A DNA stretch of 64,000 nucleotides from Janthinobacterium psychrotolerans (lineage in GTDB: Bacteria; Pseudomonadota; Gammaproteobacteria; Burkholderiales; Burkholderiaceae_D): assembly GCF_001677885.1 (NCBI RefSeq), contig NZ_LOCQ01000046.1, positions 1 to 64,000 of the forward strand, read 5' to 3'. Under the pieces are notes generated by a model. It was not told the DNA's origin. It did not search any database and worked only from the letters and a program-made list of their open reading frames with translations. This document shows positions 1 through 8,684 of the stretch, in pieces. Both the position numbers and the translations under genes were made by a program. Within the stretch, counting starts at the first letter, position 1. Each line of letters begins with the position of its first letter.

Positions 1-52
1 GGCGTGGGGCAAGAATGGCCATTGGTGTTGCTCTCTGTGTGACACTGAGCGA

Positions 53-120
53 GCGGGGACAAAAAAAAAGCCTTTGAGATTCAACGACTTGCACAAGAGT
101 GCAAAAAATCCTGTCCCCGC
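53..120. repeat. Nested inverted repeat near the left edge
   Basis: Nine bases at 53-61 (gcggggaca) are perfectly complementary to 112-120 (tgtccccgc). Inside lies a second perfect 6-bp hairpin (89-94 with 99-104, loop aaga). The right arm coincides with the acceptor/T-stem part of the tRNA-like fragment at 106-125, so the left arm may only be a chance partner. No coding potential is visible here. Confidence 0.5.
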
Positions 121-125
121 AACCA
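106..125 (+). other. tRNA-fMet 3'-end fragment, possible att site
   Basis: These 20 bases end in CCCCGCAACCA and read as the 3' half of a T-arm plus acceptor arm and CCA of a bacterial initiator tRNA. Initiator tRNAs characteristically end CCCCGCAACCA because of the C1:A72 mismatch. The D-arm, anticodon arm and 5' T-stem are not present upstream, so this is not a complete tRNA. It is followed directly by an intrinsic terminator (134-168), as after a real tRNA gene. Integrases commonly leave such 3' tRNA fragments as attL/attR scars. The similarity is recalled from family knowledge, not aligned. Confidence 0.45.
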
Positions 126-133
126 ATTCGAAG

Positions 134-168
134 CCGCTGATTCCTCGCAAGAGGGTCAGCGGTTTTTT
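134..168 (+). terminator. Intrinsic terminator
   Basis: The stem ccgctga (134-140) pairs with tcagcgg (156-162). Inside it cctc/gagg form a second helix around a gcaa tetraloop, and six T residues follow at 163-168. It would end a plus-strand transcript entering from the left of the window, consistent with a former tRNA transcription unit. Confidence 0.75.
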
Positions 169-200
169 CGTTGTGCGGCCGAGTCACATGCTCGGGCTTG

Positions 201-225
201 AAATGCCGCCAGGGCGGCGGCATTT
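201..225 (-). terminator. Hairpin downstream of the molybdo-hydroxylase operon
   Basis: A perfect 10-bp stem (201-210 with 216-225, loop 5 nt) lies just after the stop codon of the large hydroxylase subunit. Only a weak T tract (ATTTC) follows on the minus strand, so it may be a weak terminator or an RNA-stabilising hairpin. Confidence 0.4.
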
Positions 226-234
226 CTCTGGCGA

Positions 235-2538
235 TCAGGCTTTCTTCGCCAGCTGCATCCCCACCGGCAGCGCGCGGATGCGCTTGCCCGTGGCGGCGAA
301 GATGGCGTTGCACAGCGCCGGCGCGATCGGCGGGGTGGCCGGCTCGCCCACGCCGCCCAGTTCCATGTCCAGCGTGCCCGGTACCAGGTGGGTGTGGATC
401 ACGCGCGGGGCGTCGGCGGCGCGCAGCACGGCATAGTCGTGGAAATTGCTCTGCTCGACCCTGCCATTCTTGAAGCTGATCTCGCCACTCATCGCCAATG
501 ACAGGCCCATGATGCAGGCGCCTTCGATCTGCGAGCGCACGCGGTCGGGGTTGATCTGCGGGCCGCAGTCCATGGCGATATCGACGCGCGGGATCAGCAC
601 TTCGCCGGCCGCGTTGATTTCCACCTCGATCACGGCCGCCACATAGGTGACGAAACTGTACGACACGGCCAGACCCAGTCCACGGCCCTTGGGCAGCTTG
701 CGGCCCCAGCCCGCCTTGGCCGTGGCCAGCTCGATCACATGGCGCATGCGGCCTATATCGACCGGATATTTCGCCGGGTCTTCGCCATAGTTCCAGCCGT
801 CGGACAGGTCTTTCGGATCGATCCTGCGCGCCGGCCCCAGCAATTCGAGCAGGTAGTCGCGGTGGTCCTTTTTCGCCGCATGCGCCAGTTCGGCCGCAAA
901 CGACTGGATGGCGAAGGCGTGCGGAATATTCGATACCGAGCGGAACCAGCCGATGCGCGTGTGGGCCGGCACTTCCGGCACTTCGACGCGCACATTCGGG
1001 ATCGCGAACGGCACGTTGATCGCCGACATGCCCAGCTCGAACGGCGCCTGTTTGTTGGCGCCGGCGGCAAAGGTCGAGGCGATGGTGGGCGCGGCCGTGC
1101 GGTGCAGCCAGGCGGTCGGCATGCCCTTCGCATCGAGCGACGCTTCCAGGCGCTCGACCGAGACCGTGTGCAGATAGTCGTGCTGCAGGTCGTCGTCGCG
1201 GGTCCAGGTCAGCTTGACGGGCTTGCCGTCCATCGCTTGCGACAGCAGCGCCGCTTCGACCGCGAAGTCCGGTTTCGACTTGCGCCCGAAGCCGCCGCCA
1301 AGCAGGGTCACGTGCACGGTCACGTCGTCAAACGGCAGCCCCAGCGCCTTGGCCACATTGCTGCGCGTCGCTTGCGGCGCCTGCACGCAGGCCCATACTT
1401 CGGCCTTGCCGTTGATCACGCGCACGGTGGCCGCCGGCGGCTCCATGGTGGCGTGTGCCAGGTGCGGCAGATAATATTCGGCGCTCATCTTGCGTTTGGC
1501 CGGGGCGGCGGCCAGTGTCTCGACCGTCTTGCCCTGGTCGCGCGCCGGCTTGGCGCTCTGGCGCACGGCCGCTTCCAGCGTGGCGCGGAAGGCCTTGGAA
1601 TCATAGGCGCCATTGGCGCCGTCTTCCCATTCCAGCACCAGCGCTTCGCGGCCCTTGATGGCGGCCCAGGTATTGCTGGCAATCACGGCCACGCCGCCGA
1701 GCGGATTGAACATGGCCGGCGGCGGACTGCCCGCCAGTTCGACGATGCGCAGCACGCCCGGCACTTTCAGGGCCGCCGTCTTGTCGACGCTTTTCAGTTT
1801 GCCGCCGAATACGGGCGGACGGGCGATCACGGCATAGCTCATGCCCTCCAGGCGGGTGTCGATGCCGAAGTGGGTGTTGCCGGTGACGATATCGTGCAGG
1901 TCGATGCCGCGCTTGTTGTCTTGTCCGATGTAGCGCAGCTCGTCGGCGCGCTTGAGCGAGATGCTGGCGCGCGGCGGCACCGGCAGTTTGGCCGCCTCTG
2001 CCGCCAGCTCACCGAAGCCCAGGGTGCGTCCGCTGGCCGCATGCACCACCTGATGGCCGGCCGCTTTCACTTCGGTGACGGCGACGCTCCAGCGCGCGGC
2101 GGCCGCCGTTTCCAGCATCAATCGGGCGGTGGCGCCCACATGGCGCATGGCGCGGAACGAGTGGCGCATGCTGCGCGAGCCGTCCGTATCCTGGCTGCCG
2201 TAGCGCGCTTCGTCGGCGGCGGCCTGTTGCACCTTGACCTTGGCCCAGTCGGCGCCCAGTTCGTCGGCCGCCACCATCGGCAGGCTGGTACGGATGCCCT
2301 GGCCCATTTCCGAGCGGTGCGACATGATGGTGACGATGCCATCAGAGCCGATCGCCAGGAACACCAGCGCGTCGTCGACCACGCCGCCCGGCATATTGTC
2401 GCCGCCGTATTTGACGGCGTCGGCCGCCATCACCAGGCCGGACGGGCCGGCGACCAGGGTAAAGCCGGCCAGCGCGCCGGCGGCCTTGAGCCAGTTGCGG
2501 CGCGAAGCCGAGGCTATCATTTTGTCAGGGGCGTTCAT
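235..2538 (-). CDS. Molybdopterin hydroxylase large subunit (IorB/CoxL-like)
   Basis: Large molybdenum-binding subunit (767 aa) of a xanthine-oxidase-family enzyme, closest in architecture to isoquinoline 1-oxidoreductase or aldehyde oxidoreductase beta subunits. The N-terminus has a twin-arginine signal (SRRNWLK, about residues 12-18, then a hydrophobic stretch), so it is probably exported folded to the periplasm. GGGFGRK is a Mo-pterin-binding motif, and the near-C-terminal [10 protein letters not shown] carries the expected catalytic Glu. The start was chosen because its ATGA overlaps the stop of the [2Fe-2S] subunit gene. The substrate is unknown; aldehyde or N-heterocycle hydroxylation is inferred from the family. 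The XdhC-like gene of the same run would insert the cofactor. Confidence 0.85.
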   Translation of the reverse strand: MNAPDKMIASASRRNWLKAAGALAGFTLVAGPSGLVMAADAVKYGGDNMPGGVVDDALVFLAIGSDGIVTIMSHRSEMGQGIRTSLPMVAADELGADWAKVKVQQAAADEARYGSQDTDGSRSMRHSFRAMRHVGATARLMLETAAAARWSVAVTEVKAAGHQVVHAASGRTLGFGELAAEAAKLPVPPRASISLKRADELRYIGQDNKRGIDLHDIVTGNTHFGIDTRLEGMSYAVIARPPVFGGKLKSVDKTAALKVPGVLRIVELAGSPPPAMFNPLGGVAVIASNTWAAIKGREALVLEWEDGANGAYDSKAFRATLEAAVRQSAKPARDQGKTVETLAAAPAKRKMSAEYYLPHLAHATMEPPAATVRVINGKAEVWACVQAPQATRSNVAKALGLPFDDVTVHVTLLGGGFGRKSKPDFAVEAALLSQAMDGKPVKLTWTRDDDLQHDYLHTVSVERLEASLDAKGMPTAWLHRTAAPTIASTFAAGANKQAPFELGMSAINVPFAIPNVRVEVPEVPAHTRIGWFRSVSNIPHAFAIQSFAAELAHAAKKDHRDYLLELLGPARRIDPKDLSDGWNYGEDPAKYPVDIGRMRHVIELATAKAGWGRKLPKGRGLGLAVSYSFVTYVAAVIEVEINAAGEVLIPRVDIAMDCGPQINPDRVRSQIEGACIMGLSLAMSGEISFKNGRVEQSNFHDYAVLRAADAPRVIHTHLVPGTLDMELGGVGEPATPPIAPALCNAIFAATGKRIRALPVGMQLAKKA

Positions 2539-3008
2539 TTTGCCGCTCCCTTGACCGTGATGCCGGCCGCCTGCCTGATGGCCGCATGGATGCGCGTATA
2601 GGTGCCGCAGCGGCAGATATTGCCGCTCATCGCTTCGCGGATCTGCTGGTCGCTGGGTGCCGGTGTCTTGTGCAGCAGAGCCGTGGCCGACATGATCTGC
2701 CCGGCCTGGCAGTAGCCGCATTGCGGCACGCCGTGGTCCTGCCATGCCTGTTGCAGCGCCAGTCCGACCTTGTCTTCGCCGACCGCTTCGATGGTGGTGA
2801 TGTTCTTGCCGGCGGCGGCCGAGATCGGCGTCACGCACGAGCGGATTGCTTCGCCATCGAGATGCACGGTGCAGGCGCCGCACAGGGCCATGCCGCAGCC
2901 AAATTTGGTGCCGGTCATGCCCAGCTCGTCGCGCAGGGTCCACAGCAGGGGCGTGTCTTCGGGCAGGGCGATATCGTGCCGCTTGCCATTGATGGTCAGG
3001 GTAGTCAT
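2535..3008 (-). CDS. [2Fe-2S] small subunit of molybdo-hydroxylase (IorA-like)
   Basis: Electron-transfer subunit (157 aa) with two [2Fe-2S] domains. The plant-ferredoxin-like domain has [15 protein letters not shown], and the C-terminal helical domain has CGYCQAGQ and CRCGTY. It passes electrons from the Mo site of the large subunit to an acceptor. The ATG at 3008 follows a GAGG ribosome site six bases upstream; an upstream in-frame extension lacks one. There is no signal peptide, so it is probably co-exported with the Tat-bearing large subunit, as in related periplasmic enzymes. The four-base ATGA overlap with the next gene indicates translational coupling. Confidence 0.88.
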   Translation of the reverse strand: MTTLTINGKRHDIALPEDTPLLWTLRDELGMTGTKFGCGMALCGACTVHLDGEAIRSCVTPISAAAGKNITTIEAVGEDKVGLALQQAWQDHGVPQCGYCQAGQIMSATALLHKTPAPSDQQIREAMSGNICRCGTYTRIHAAIRQAAGITVKGAAK

Positions 3009-3135
3009 TGATTCCTCGGAAGATGGGGAGTAATACTGAAAAGCGCTGGCGGCCATCCGTCGTTGGGATTAGCTCATCAGTAGTAGATGGTAGCACCGGC
3101 GGCCGAGTGCTGCAGGGGAGGCGCCGGAAGCTGCT

Positions 3136-4023
3136 TTACGCTTGCAGGCTGGCCCACAGATGGGCGGCGGCCATGGTGCGGTGCGGCGCGTACTGGCGCA
3201 GCCATTGTTCGGTGCGCGCCAGGTCCGGCTTGCTGTCCTCTTTCAGCAGTTTTTGCAGGGCGGCGCGGATCGCCACGTCGCCGTGCAGCGAGCAGTCGGC
3301 GTAGCCGTAGCCGCGCAGCAGCGCATAGTTGACGGTCCACGGGCCGATGCCTTTGACATTCAACAGCGCTTGCGATACCGCCGTGACATCTCCTGTGGCA
3401 GGCAGCGCCAAAGACAGTTCACCGTCATGTACCAGCCTGGCCAGGCGCAGCAGGGTCCCGGCCTTGGCGCGCGAGAATTTGCGGACCGTCAGTTCTTCAA
3501 GGTTCAGGTGCGCCACGTCGCGCGCTTCCGGGTAGCACCACAGGCCGCCGCTGTGCTGGCGGCCCGCTTGCAGGATCAACGTGCGGCGCAGCGCGATGGC
3601 AAACGGCAGGTTGATCTGCTGGCCGATAACCGCCCAGGTCAAGGCTTCGAACGGCGTGGCCGACTGCACGATGCGCAGGCTGCCGTTGGCGCGCACCAGG
3701 GGACCCATCAGCGGGTCGTTCGCCACCAGTTGCGCGAACGGCTCGGGGGCGATGCGCAGGCCGAGGATATTGTTCAGCACTTCATGCAGCGCGTCCCGCA
3801 GGCCTTCGCTCACAGGACCGTCGATCTCGGCGCGGCAAACTGCCTCGCTGGCCGTGAAGTCGACTTCCAGCAGCACCGCCACGCCACCGTACACGATGGC
3901 CTTGCGCAGCCTGTCTGGCGCCACCTGTTCGGCCACGCCTTCGGCATCGCGGCCATGAAACGCCATCACGTCGCCTTGCCGGTAGCCGGCCGGCAGCGCC
4001 ACGCGCCAGTGCAGGGTGGTCAT
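3136..4023 (-). CDS. DNA-3-methyladenine glycosylase II (AlkA-like)
   Basis: Predicted base-excision repair glycosylase (295 aa) that removes alkylated purines such as 3-methyladenine. The helix-hairpin-helix-GPD element reads VKGIGPWTVNYALLRGYG, followed about ten residues later by HGD, whose Asp sits where AlkA has its catalytic residue. Length and the N-terminal domain fit AlkA (about 280 aa). Its ATG overlaps the stop of the XdhC-like gene by four bases, so the two are co-transcribed. The setting is odd, because a repair enzyme lies between an XdhC maturation factor and the hydroxylase it would serve. Confidence 0.85.
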   Translation of the reverse strand: MTTLHWRVALPAGYRQGDVMAFHGRDAEGVAEQVAPDRLRKAIVYGGVAVLLEVDFTASEAVCRAEIDGPVSEGLRDALHEVLNNILGLRIAPEPFAQLVANDPLMGPLVRANGSLRIVQSATPFEALTWAVIGQQINLPFAIALRRTLILQAGRQHSGGLWCYPEARDVAHLNLEELTVRKFSRAKAGTLLRLARLVHDGELSLALPATGDVTAVSQALLNVKGIGPWTVNYALLRGYGYADCSLHGDVAIRAALQKLLKEDSKPDLARTEQWLRQYAPHRTMAAAHLWASLQA

Positions 4024-5003
4024 GCCGACAGGGCTTGCGCGTGCGCGATCTGCAGCGTGTCGGGCACGCCGTTTTTCACGGCCGTCAGCTCGGCCAGGAT
4101 GGAGATGGCGATTTCGGCCGGTGTCTTGCTGCCGATGTACAGGCCGACCGGGCCATGCAGGCGCGCCAGCTGCTGCGGCGTGACGTCGAACTGCTGCAGC
4201 CGTTCGCGCCGTTTGGCGTTGTTGGCGCGCGAGCCGATGGCGCCGACGTAAAACGCCGGGGACCTGAGCGCTTCCATCAGCGCCAGGTCGTCGAGCTTGG
4301 GGTCGTGCGTCAGGGCCAGCACGGCGCTGCGGCTGTCCAGTTGCAGTTCCAGCACCAGGTCGTCGGGCATGGCGTGCAGCAGCGGCACGCCCGGCACGTT
4401 CCAGCCGCCGCGATAATCTTCGCGCGGGTCGCACACGATCACGTGGTAATCCATGGCCGTGGCGATCTGCGCCACGAAGCGCGACAGCTGGCTCGCGCCG
4501 ATGATCAGCAGGCGCCAGCGCGGGCCGTGCTGGGTGCTCAGCAGCTCGCCGCCCAGCACCAGCGCCGCGCCTGGCGCGGCCGCGTGCAGGCTGACCGCGC
4601 CGCTCTTCAGATCGAGCCGCCGTTCGATCAGTTCATGGCGTTCCAGCCGCGCCAGCAAGTCGTCCACGCCGCTGCCGGCGTGCAGCGGTTCGATCGCCAG
4701 TTCGATGGTGCCGCCGCAGGGCAGGCCGAAGCGGTGGGCCTCGTCGGCGCTGATGCCGTAGCTGACGATCTCGGGCCGCTCGCGCACGATGCCGTGGGTG
4801 CGCACATGGTCGATCAGGTCATCTTCGATGCAGCCGCCCGACACCGAGCCGACCACCGTGCCGTCGTCGCGGATGGCCAGCGTGGCGCCGACCGGGCGCG
4901 GGCTCGAACCCCAGGTCTTGATGACGGTGACCAGTTCGCAGCGGTGGCCGGCGGCGATCCAGGCGGCGCAGGTTTTCAGTACTTCGAGGTCGATGCTGTC
5001 CAT
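4020..5003 (-). CDS. XdhC/CoxI family Mo-cofactor maturation protein
   Basis: XdhC-type chaperone (327 aa) thought to bind, sulfurate and deliver molybdenum cofactor to xanthine-oxidase-family enzymes. The N-terminal XdhC_CoxI domain includes GSSPRPVGATLAI and GSVSGGCIE. The C-terminal part is a Rossmann-type domain (GASQLSRFVAQIA, then CDPRED). It is first in the leftward gene run whose last two genes encode the matching hydroxylase. The start at 5003 was chosen by family alignment. An in-frame ATG at 5051 would add 16 residues, and neither has a clear ribosome site. Confidence 0.85.
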   Translation of the reverse strand: MDSIDLEVLKTCAAWIAAGHRCELVTVIKTWGSSPRPVGATLAIRDDGTVVGSVSGGCIEDDLIDHVRTHGIVRERPEIVSYGISADEAHRFGLPCGGTIELAIEPLHAGSGVDDLLARLERHELIERRLDLKSGAVSLHAAAPGAALVLGGELLSTQHGPRWRLLIIGASQLSRFVAQIATAMDYHVIVCDPREDYRGGWNVPGVPLLHAMPDDLVLELQLDSRSAVLALTHDPKLDDLALMEALRSPAFYVGAIGSRANNAKRRERLQQFDVTPQQLARLHGPVGLYIGSKTPAEIAISILAELTAVKNGVPDTLQIAHAQALSA

Positions 5004-5109
5004 GGTGGTGGCTGGTGAGGTGAATAAATATGCCGCAGGCGGGCGGCGCAATAGCGTAAAACATGGCTATACTGAAAACTCGCTGTCCCACCGCCTGCGG
5101 AGAGTTCCC

Positions 5110-5244
5110 ATGATAATCAAAGAACACAAACAAGGCCTGCCCCTCGCCAGCAAGCTGCTGGTCGGCGTTTTCCTCGGCGTGATCCTGGCCGGCATCGTCA
5201 CCTGGCTGATGGGGGGCGTGTTCCCCCCATTTCCCGGCGCTTAA
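5110..5244 (+). CDS. Small single-pass membrane protein (44 aa)
   Basis: Short ORF preceded by GGAGAG about six bases before its ATG. It encodes a charged N-terminus (MIIKEHKQG), one hydrophobic helix (about residues 12-34) and the tail GGVFPPFPGA. No family is recognised. It lies alone between the divergent XdhC operon and the convergent M48-like gene. Its TAA shares the palindrome TTAA (5241-5244) with the TAA of the opposite gene, so the two coding regions overlap by four bases tail to tail. A TATACT hexamer at 5068-5073 could be its -10 box; no good -35 is seen. Confidence 0.6.
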   Translation: MIIKEHKQGLPLASKLLVGVFLGVILAGIVTWLMGGVFPPFPGA

Positions 5245-6350
5245 GGACGCAGCGGTTTTTTGGCGGCCTGCCTGGCGCGCACATCGATGACCGCGCGGTT
5301 GATGGCGGCGATGCGCGAGTTCATGCCCGGGTGCAGCGCCGTATAGCCGTTGGCGGTGCTGGCCGGCACTTGTGTCGCCAGGCGCTGCCAGAAGCGCGAT
5401 GCATTGTCGACATTGTAGCCGGCGCGCGCCAGCAGATAGATGGCCAGCGTATCGGCCTGCGCGTCGAGTTCCTGCGGCATGGCGCGTATGCCCGCCGCGC
5501 CCGTCAGCATCGATACGTCCGGCTGTACCGCGCCCAGGCTGTCGATAATGCCGCCGGCCGTGCCGGTATTGCGCTGGCTGCGCGCGTGATCGAGGATGTT
5601 GTGCGCCATTTCGCGCGCGATCACGAAGGCGATGCCCTCATCGTTCTGCGCCGCATGGACCATGCCGCGCGTGAGCATGATGCGTGCGCCATCGGAATAG
5701 GCGTTGATATTGTCGGCGTTGCCCAGCGCGACGCGGAAGGCGCAGGCGCGGGTAACGGGAATTTTCAGGTCCTGCGGCTGGCCTTCGCGCGTGATCGTCA
5801 TGCTGATGCTGGCGCTTTTCGAGGCCAGCGGACCGACGATGGCGCCGAACGGGCCTTCCGCATTCGGCCCGGCCGGCAAGGGCTTGCCTTCGGCCGCCAC
5901 CAGGCCGTCGCCCTTGCGCAGGCCGGCGCGCGCGGCGCCGCTGCCCGGCAGCACGCTTGAGACCTGCATCTGTTCACCATAGCCCAGGGCCGCCTGCGCG
6001 GCATCGGCATACACGCCGGGGTAGGAATATTTATTCTGCGCCGTAAAGCCCAGCAGGTTGCGCGCGTAGCTCTTGCACAGGTCAGCATTGTTGATCAGCA
6101 GCGGCGCCGACACTTTCGACAGCCGGTCCTGCAAGGCCACCATTTTTACCAGGTTGTCCTGCGCCGCCTTTTGCTGCGCCGTGTAAGCGGGCGCCTCATC
6201 GGGCGCGGGCGTCATGTTGAACGGGCCGCTGACGGTGCCGCCCGGTGTGGTACACCCGGCAAGCAGGGCGGCGCAAGCCACCAGCAGTGGCAGGGCCAAT
6301 TGGCGCAGCGGGGGTGGGGCTGAGTCGCTTTTTTGGCGGAAACCTGGCAT
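5241..6350 (-). CDS. M48-like lipoprotein with PDZ domain and altered zinc site
   Basis: Protein of 369 aa with a lipoprotein signal (LLAGC, lipidated Cys33), a PDZ-like segment (about 122-195) and an M48 peptidase-like domain. The HExxH motif expected of zinc peptidases is REMAH (246-250): Glu and the second His are present but the first His ligand is Arg. The later ExxAD ligand motif reads DAQAD (296-300). Either it is a catalytically dead scaffold or metal binding is unusual. It is the last gene of the ribF-ileS-lspA-coaBC-dut run, 12 bp after dut. An active role in envelope proteolysis should not be assumed. Confidence 0.75.
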   Translation of the reverse strand: MPGFRQKSDSAPPPLRQLALPLLVACAALLAGCTTPGGTVSGPFNMTPAPDEAPAYTAQQKAAQDNLVKMVALQDRLSKVSAPLLINNADLCKSYARNLLGFTAQNKYSYPGVYADAAQAALGYGEQMQVSSVLPGSGAARAGLRKGDGLVAAEGKPLPAGPNAEGPFGAIVGPLASKSASISMTITREGQPQDLKIPVTRACAFRVALGNADNINAYSDGARIMLTRGMVHAAQNDEGIAFVIAREMAHNILDHARSQRNTGTAGGIIDSLGAVQPDVSMLTGAAGIRAMPQELDAQADTLAIYLLARAGYNVDNASRFWQRLATQVPASTANGYTALHPGMNSRIAAINRAVIDVRARQAAKKPLRP

Positions 6351-6362
6351 AAATAATGATCC

Positions 6363-6812
6363 TTAAAGTTGGCCGGTGCTGCCGAATCCGCCAGCACCGC
6401 GTTCGCTGCCGCCGAATTCCTCGACGACGTTAAAGCCCACTTGCAGCACCGGCACGATTATCAGTTGCGCCAGCCGCTCCATGGGGTTGAGCGTGAATGC
6501 GTTTTGGCCCCGGTTCCAGGTCGAGACCATCAGCTGGCCCTGGTAATCGGAGTCGATCAAGCCTACCAGATTCCCCAGTACGATGCCGTTCTTGTGGCCC
6601 ATGCCGCTGCGCGGCAGGATCATCGCCGCATAGCCCGGATCGGCCAGGTGGATCGCCAGGCCGGTCGGGATCAGCACGGTCTGGCCGGCTTCGATGGTGA
6701 TGGGGGCATCGATGCAGGCGCGCAGGTCGAGGCCGGCGCTGCCGGGGGTGGCGTAGGCCGGCAACTGGTCTTTCATGCGGGCGTCGAGGATCTTGATGTC
6801 GATATTTTTCAT
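6363..6812 (-). CDS. dut: dUTP diphosphatase
   Basis: Trimeric dUTPase (149 aa) that hydrolyses dUTP to dUMP and PPi, keeping uracil out of DNA and supplying thymidylate synthesis. The conserved motifs are in order: [10 protein letters not shown] (motif 1), [11 protein letters not shown] (2), [11 protein letters not shown] (3), [10 protein letters not shown] (4) and the C-terminal [14 protein letters not shown] (5). Length is normal. It sits 24 bp after coaBC; the dfp/coaBC-dut pairing is widespread in proteobacteria. Confidence 0.97.
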   Translation of the reverse strand: MKNIDIKILDARMKDQLPAYATPGSAGLDLRACIDAPITIEAGQTVLIPTGLAIHLADPGYAAMILPRSGMGHKNGIVLGNLVGLIDSDYQGQLMVSTWNRGQNAFTLNPMERLAQLIIVPVLQVGFNVVEEFGGSERGAGGFGSTGQL

Positions 6813-6836
6813 TGAAGCTACAACTTTGATAAAGGG

Positions 6837-8057
6837 TTACTTGAGCAGCGAAATTTTCGCGATGCGCTTGGAAATTTCGGAAATCAGCTGGCGCGCCAGT
6901 TCCAGCTTGGAGGCGCGCGGCAGCACGGTGTGGCCGTCTTCGTCGAACAGGATGATGGTGTTGTCGTCCTGGCCGAAGGTGTTGTGGCCGATATTGCCGA
7001 CCAGCAGGGGAATACCCTTTTTTTCGCGCTTCGAGGAACCGAATTGCACCAGGTTTTCCGATTCGGCGGCAAAGCCCACGCAATACGGAAAGCCGGCCAG
7101 GTTGGTGCGCGCGGCCACGGTGGCGAGGATGTCGGGGTTTTGCGCGAACTGCAGTTCGGGCACGGCGCCGTCGGCCTGCTTTTTGAGTTTCTGGTCGCTG
7201 GCGTTGACCACGCGCCAGTCGGCCACCGCCGCGACGGCGATGAACACATGCTGGCCATCGAGGTGGTCCAGCACGGCGTCATGCATCTGCTGCGCGCTTT
7301 GCACGTCGATGCGGCGCACGCCGAACGGGGTGGCCAGGGCCGTCGGCCCCGAGATCAGCAGCACCTCGGCGCCCGCTTCGCGCGCCGCGCGCGCCACGGC
7401 GTAACCCATCTTGCCGGACGACAGATTGGTAATGCCGCGCACCGGATCGATCGCCTCAAAAGTAGGGCCGGCCGTGACCAGCACGCGCCGGCCGGCCAGC
7501 ACCTTGGGCTGGAAGGCGGCGATCAGCTCCGTCAGCAGCTGCTCGGGTTCGAGCATGCGGCCCAGGCCTGTTTCGCCGCAGGCCTGTTCGCCGGCGGCCG
7601 GGCCAAAAAATTGGATGCCGTCTTCGCGCAGCTGCTGCACATTGCGCTGCGTGGCGGGGTTCTGCCACATTTCGACGTTCATGGCCGGCGCCACCAGCAG
7701 CGGCAAATGCGCGGGCCGTGCCAGGCACAGCGTCGAGAGCAGGTCGTCGCAGACGCCATGGGCCAGCTTGCGCAGGAAGTCGGCCGAGCATGGCGCGATC
7801 AGGATCGCATCGGCGCCGCGCGTGAGGTCGATATGCGCCATATTGTTGGCGATGCGCGCATCCCACTGGCTGGTATGCACGGGATGGCCGGACAGCGCCT
7901 GCATGGTCACGGCCGTAATGAAATGGCTGGCCGCATCCGTCATCACCACCTGCACCGAGGCGCCGGCGCGGGTCAGCGCGCGGCACAGTTCGGCCGCCTT
8001 GTAGCAGGCGACGCCGCCGGACAGGCCCAGGACGATTTTTTTGCCGGACAATTCCAT
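6837..8057 (-). CDS. coaBC: Bifunctional phosphopantothenoylcysteine synthetase/decarboxylase
   Basis: Coenzyme A biosynthesis enzyme (406 aa). The N-terminal CoaC flavoprotein decarboxylase domain (about 1-185) has GLSGGVACYKA, the active-site His region MAHIDLTRGAD and PAMNVEMW. The C-terminal CoaB CTP-dependent ligase domain has VLVTAGPTFEAIDPVRGITNLSSGKMG and AVAAVADWR. Full length, with 14 bp separating it from lspA. Confidence 0.96.
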   Translation of the reverse strand: MELSGKKIVLGLSGGVACYKAAELCRALTRAGASVQVVMTDAASHFITAVTMQALSGHPVHTSQWDARIANNMAHIDLTRGADAILIAPCSADFLRKLAHGVCDDLLSTLCLARPAHLPLLVAPAMNVEMWQNPATQRNVQQLREDGIQFFGPAAGEQACGETGLGRMLEPEQLLTELIAAFQPKVLAGRRVLVTAGPTFEAIDPVRGITNLSSGKMGYAVARAAREAGAEVLLISGPTALATPFGVRRIDVQSAQQMHDAVLDHLDGQHVFIAVAAVADWRVVNASDQKLKKQADGAVPELQFAQNPDILATVAARTNLAGFPYCVGFAAESENLVQFGSSKREKKGIPLLVGNIGHNTFGQDDNTIILFDEDGHTVLPRASKLELARQLISEISKRIAKISLLK

Positions 8058-8071
8058 GACCTGCCTCCCGG

Positions 8072-8587
8072 TTATTTGTTTACCCGGCGCAGTTCATCGA
8101 TGATGAACAGGGCCGCGCCGATGCAGATGGCGCTATCGGCGATATTGAAAGCAGGGAAATGACCCCAGCTTTTCCAGTGGAAATCAAGAAAATCGACCAC
8201 GTGGCCGTAGACCAGGCGGTCGATGGCGTTGCCCAGCGCGCCGCCGAGGATCAGCGCCAGGGCCCAGCAGAACATGCGCTGGCCGGCGTGTTTTTTCAAC
8301 AGATAGATGATGAAAATGGCCGCACCGAGAGCAATCGCGGTGAAGAAGTAGCGCTGCCAGCCGCCCTGGTCGGACAGGAAGTTGAACGCGGCGCCCTTGT
8401 TAAACGCCAGCACCAGGTTGAAAAACGAGGTGATGGCTTTTTCCTCGGCGTACTGGAACGTGCGCAGCACGGTGATCTTGCTGATCTGGTCGAACAGGAT
8501 GACGATGGCGGCGATGCCCAGCCAGGGAACCAGGGACGATGACGACGACGATTTCGGTTTCGACACAACGCGGTTTTTAGTGGCCAT
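8072..8587 (-). CDS. lspA: Lipoprotein signal peptidase (signal peptidase II)
   Basis: Inner-membrane aspartyl protease (171 aa) that cleaves prolipoproteins at the lipobox. Four transmembrane segments are visible, with the catalytic Asp motifs [15 protein letters not shown] and FNIADSAIC. The Ser-rich N-terminus ([10 protein letters not shown]) is a slightly long cytosolic tail. It lies downstream of ileS, an order seen across proteobacteria, but an intrinsic terminator (8607-8646) stands between them, so only part of the ileS transcript may reach lspA. Clients in this window include FlgH and the M48-like lipoprotein. Confidence 0.96.
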   Translation of the reverse strand: MATKNRVVSKPKSSSSSSLVPWLGIAAIVILFDQISKITVLRTFQYAEEKAITSFFNLVLAFNKGAAFNFLSDQGGWQRYFFTAIALGAAIFIIYLLKKHAGQRMFCWALALILGGALGNAIDRLVYGHVVDFLDFHWKSWGHFPAFNIADSAICIGAALFIIDELRRVNK

Positions 8588-8606
8588 ATTTTTTCAGGAA
8601 GAGGTA

Positions 8607-8646
8607 AAAGCCGCCGCTGTCCGGGTAGCAATCCGGGCAGCGGCGG
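8607..8646 (-). terminator. Intrinsic terminator or attenuator between ileS and lspA
   Basis: A 14-bp stem (8611-8624 with 8633-8646, one wobble pair, 8-nt loop) is followed on the minus strand by CTTTTACC. The short T tract suggests partial termination, which would lower lspA, coaBC and dut output relative to ileS. Confidence 0.65.
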
Positions 8647-8684
8647 TCGGGAGCGGAACGCGAACGGCGTTCCGGTGCGACAGT

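Noticed and set aside
53-125. A complete tRNA gene
   Set aside because: Only the 3' T-arm half, acceptor and CCA fit a tRNA; no D-arm or anticodon arm can be drawn, and the 5' acceptor partner at 53-60 is in the wrong context.
739-2601. Long plus-strand frame (620 aa) over the hydroxylase gene
   Set aside because: Arg/His-rich antisense shadow of a well-identified gene in high-GC DNA; no domain or ribosome site.
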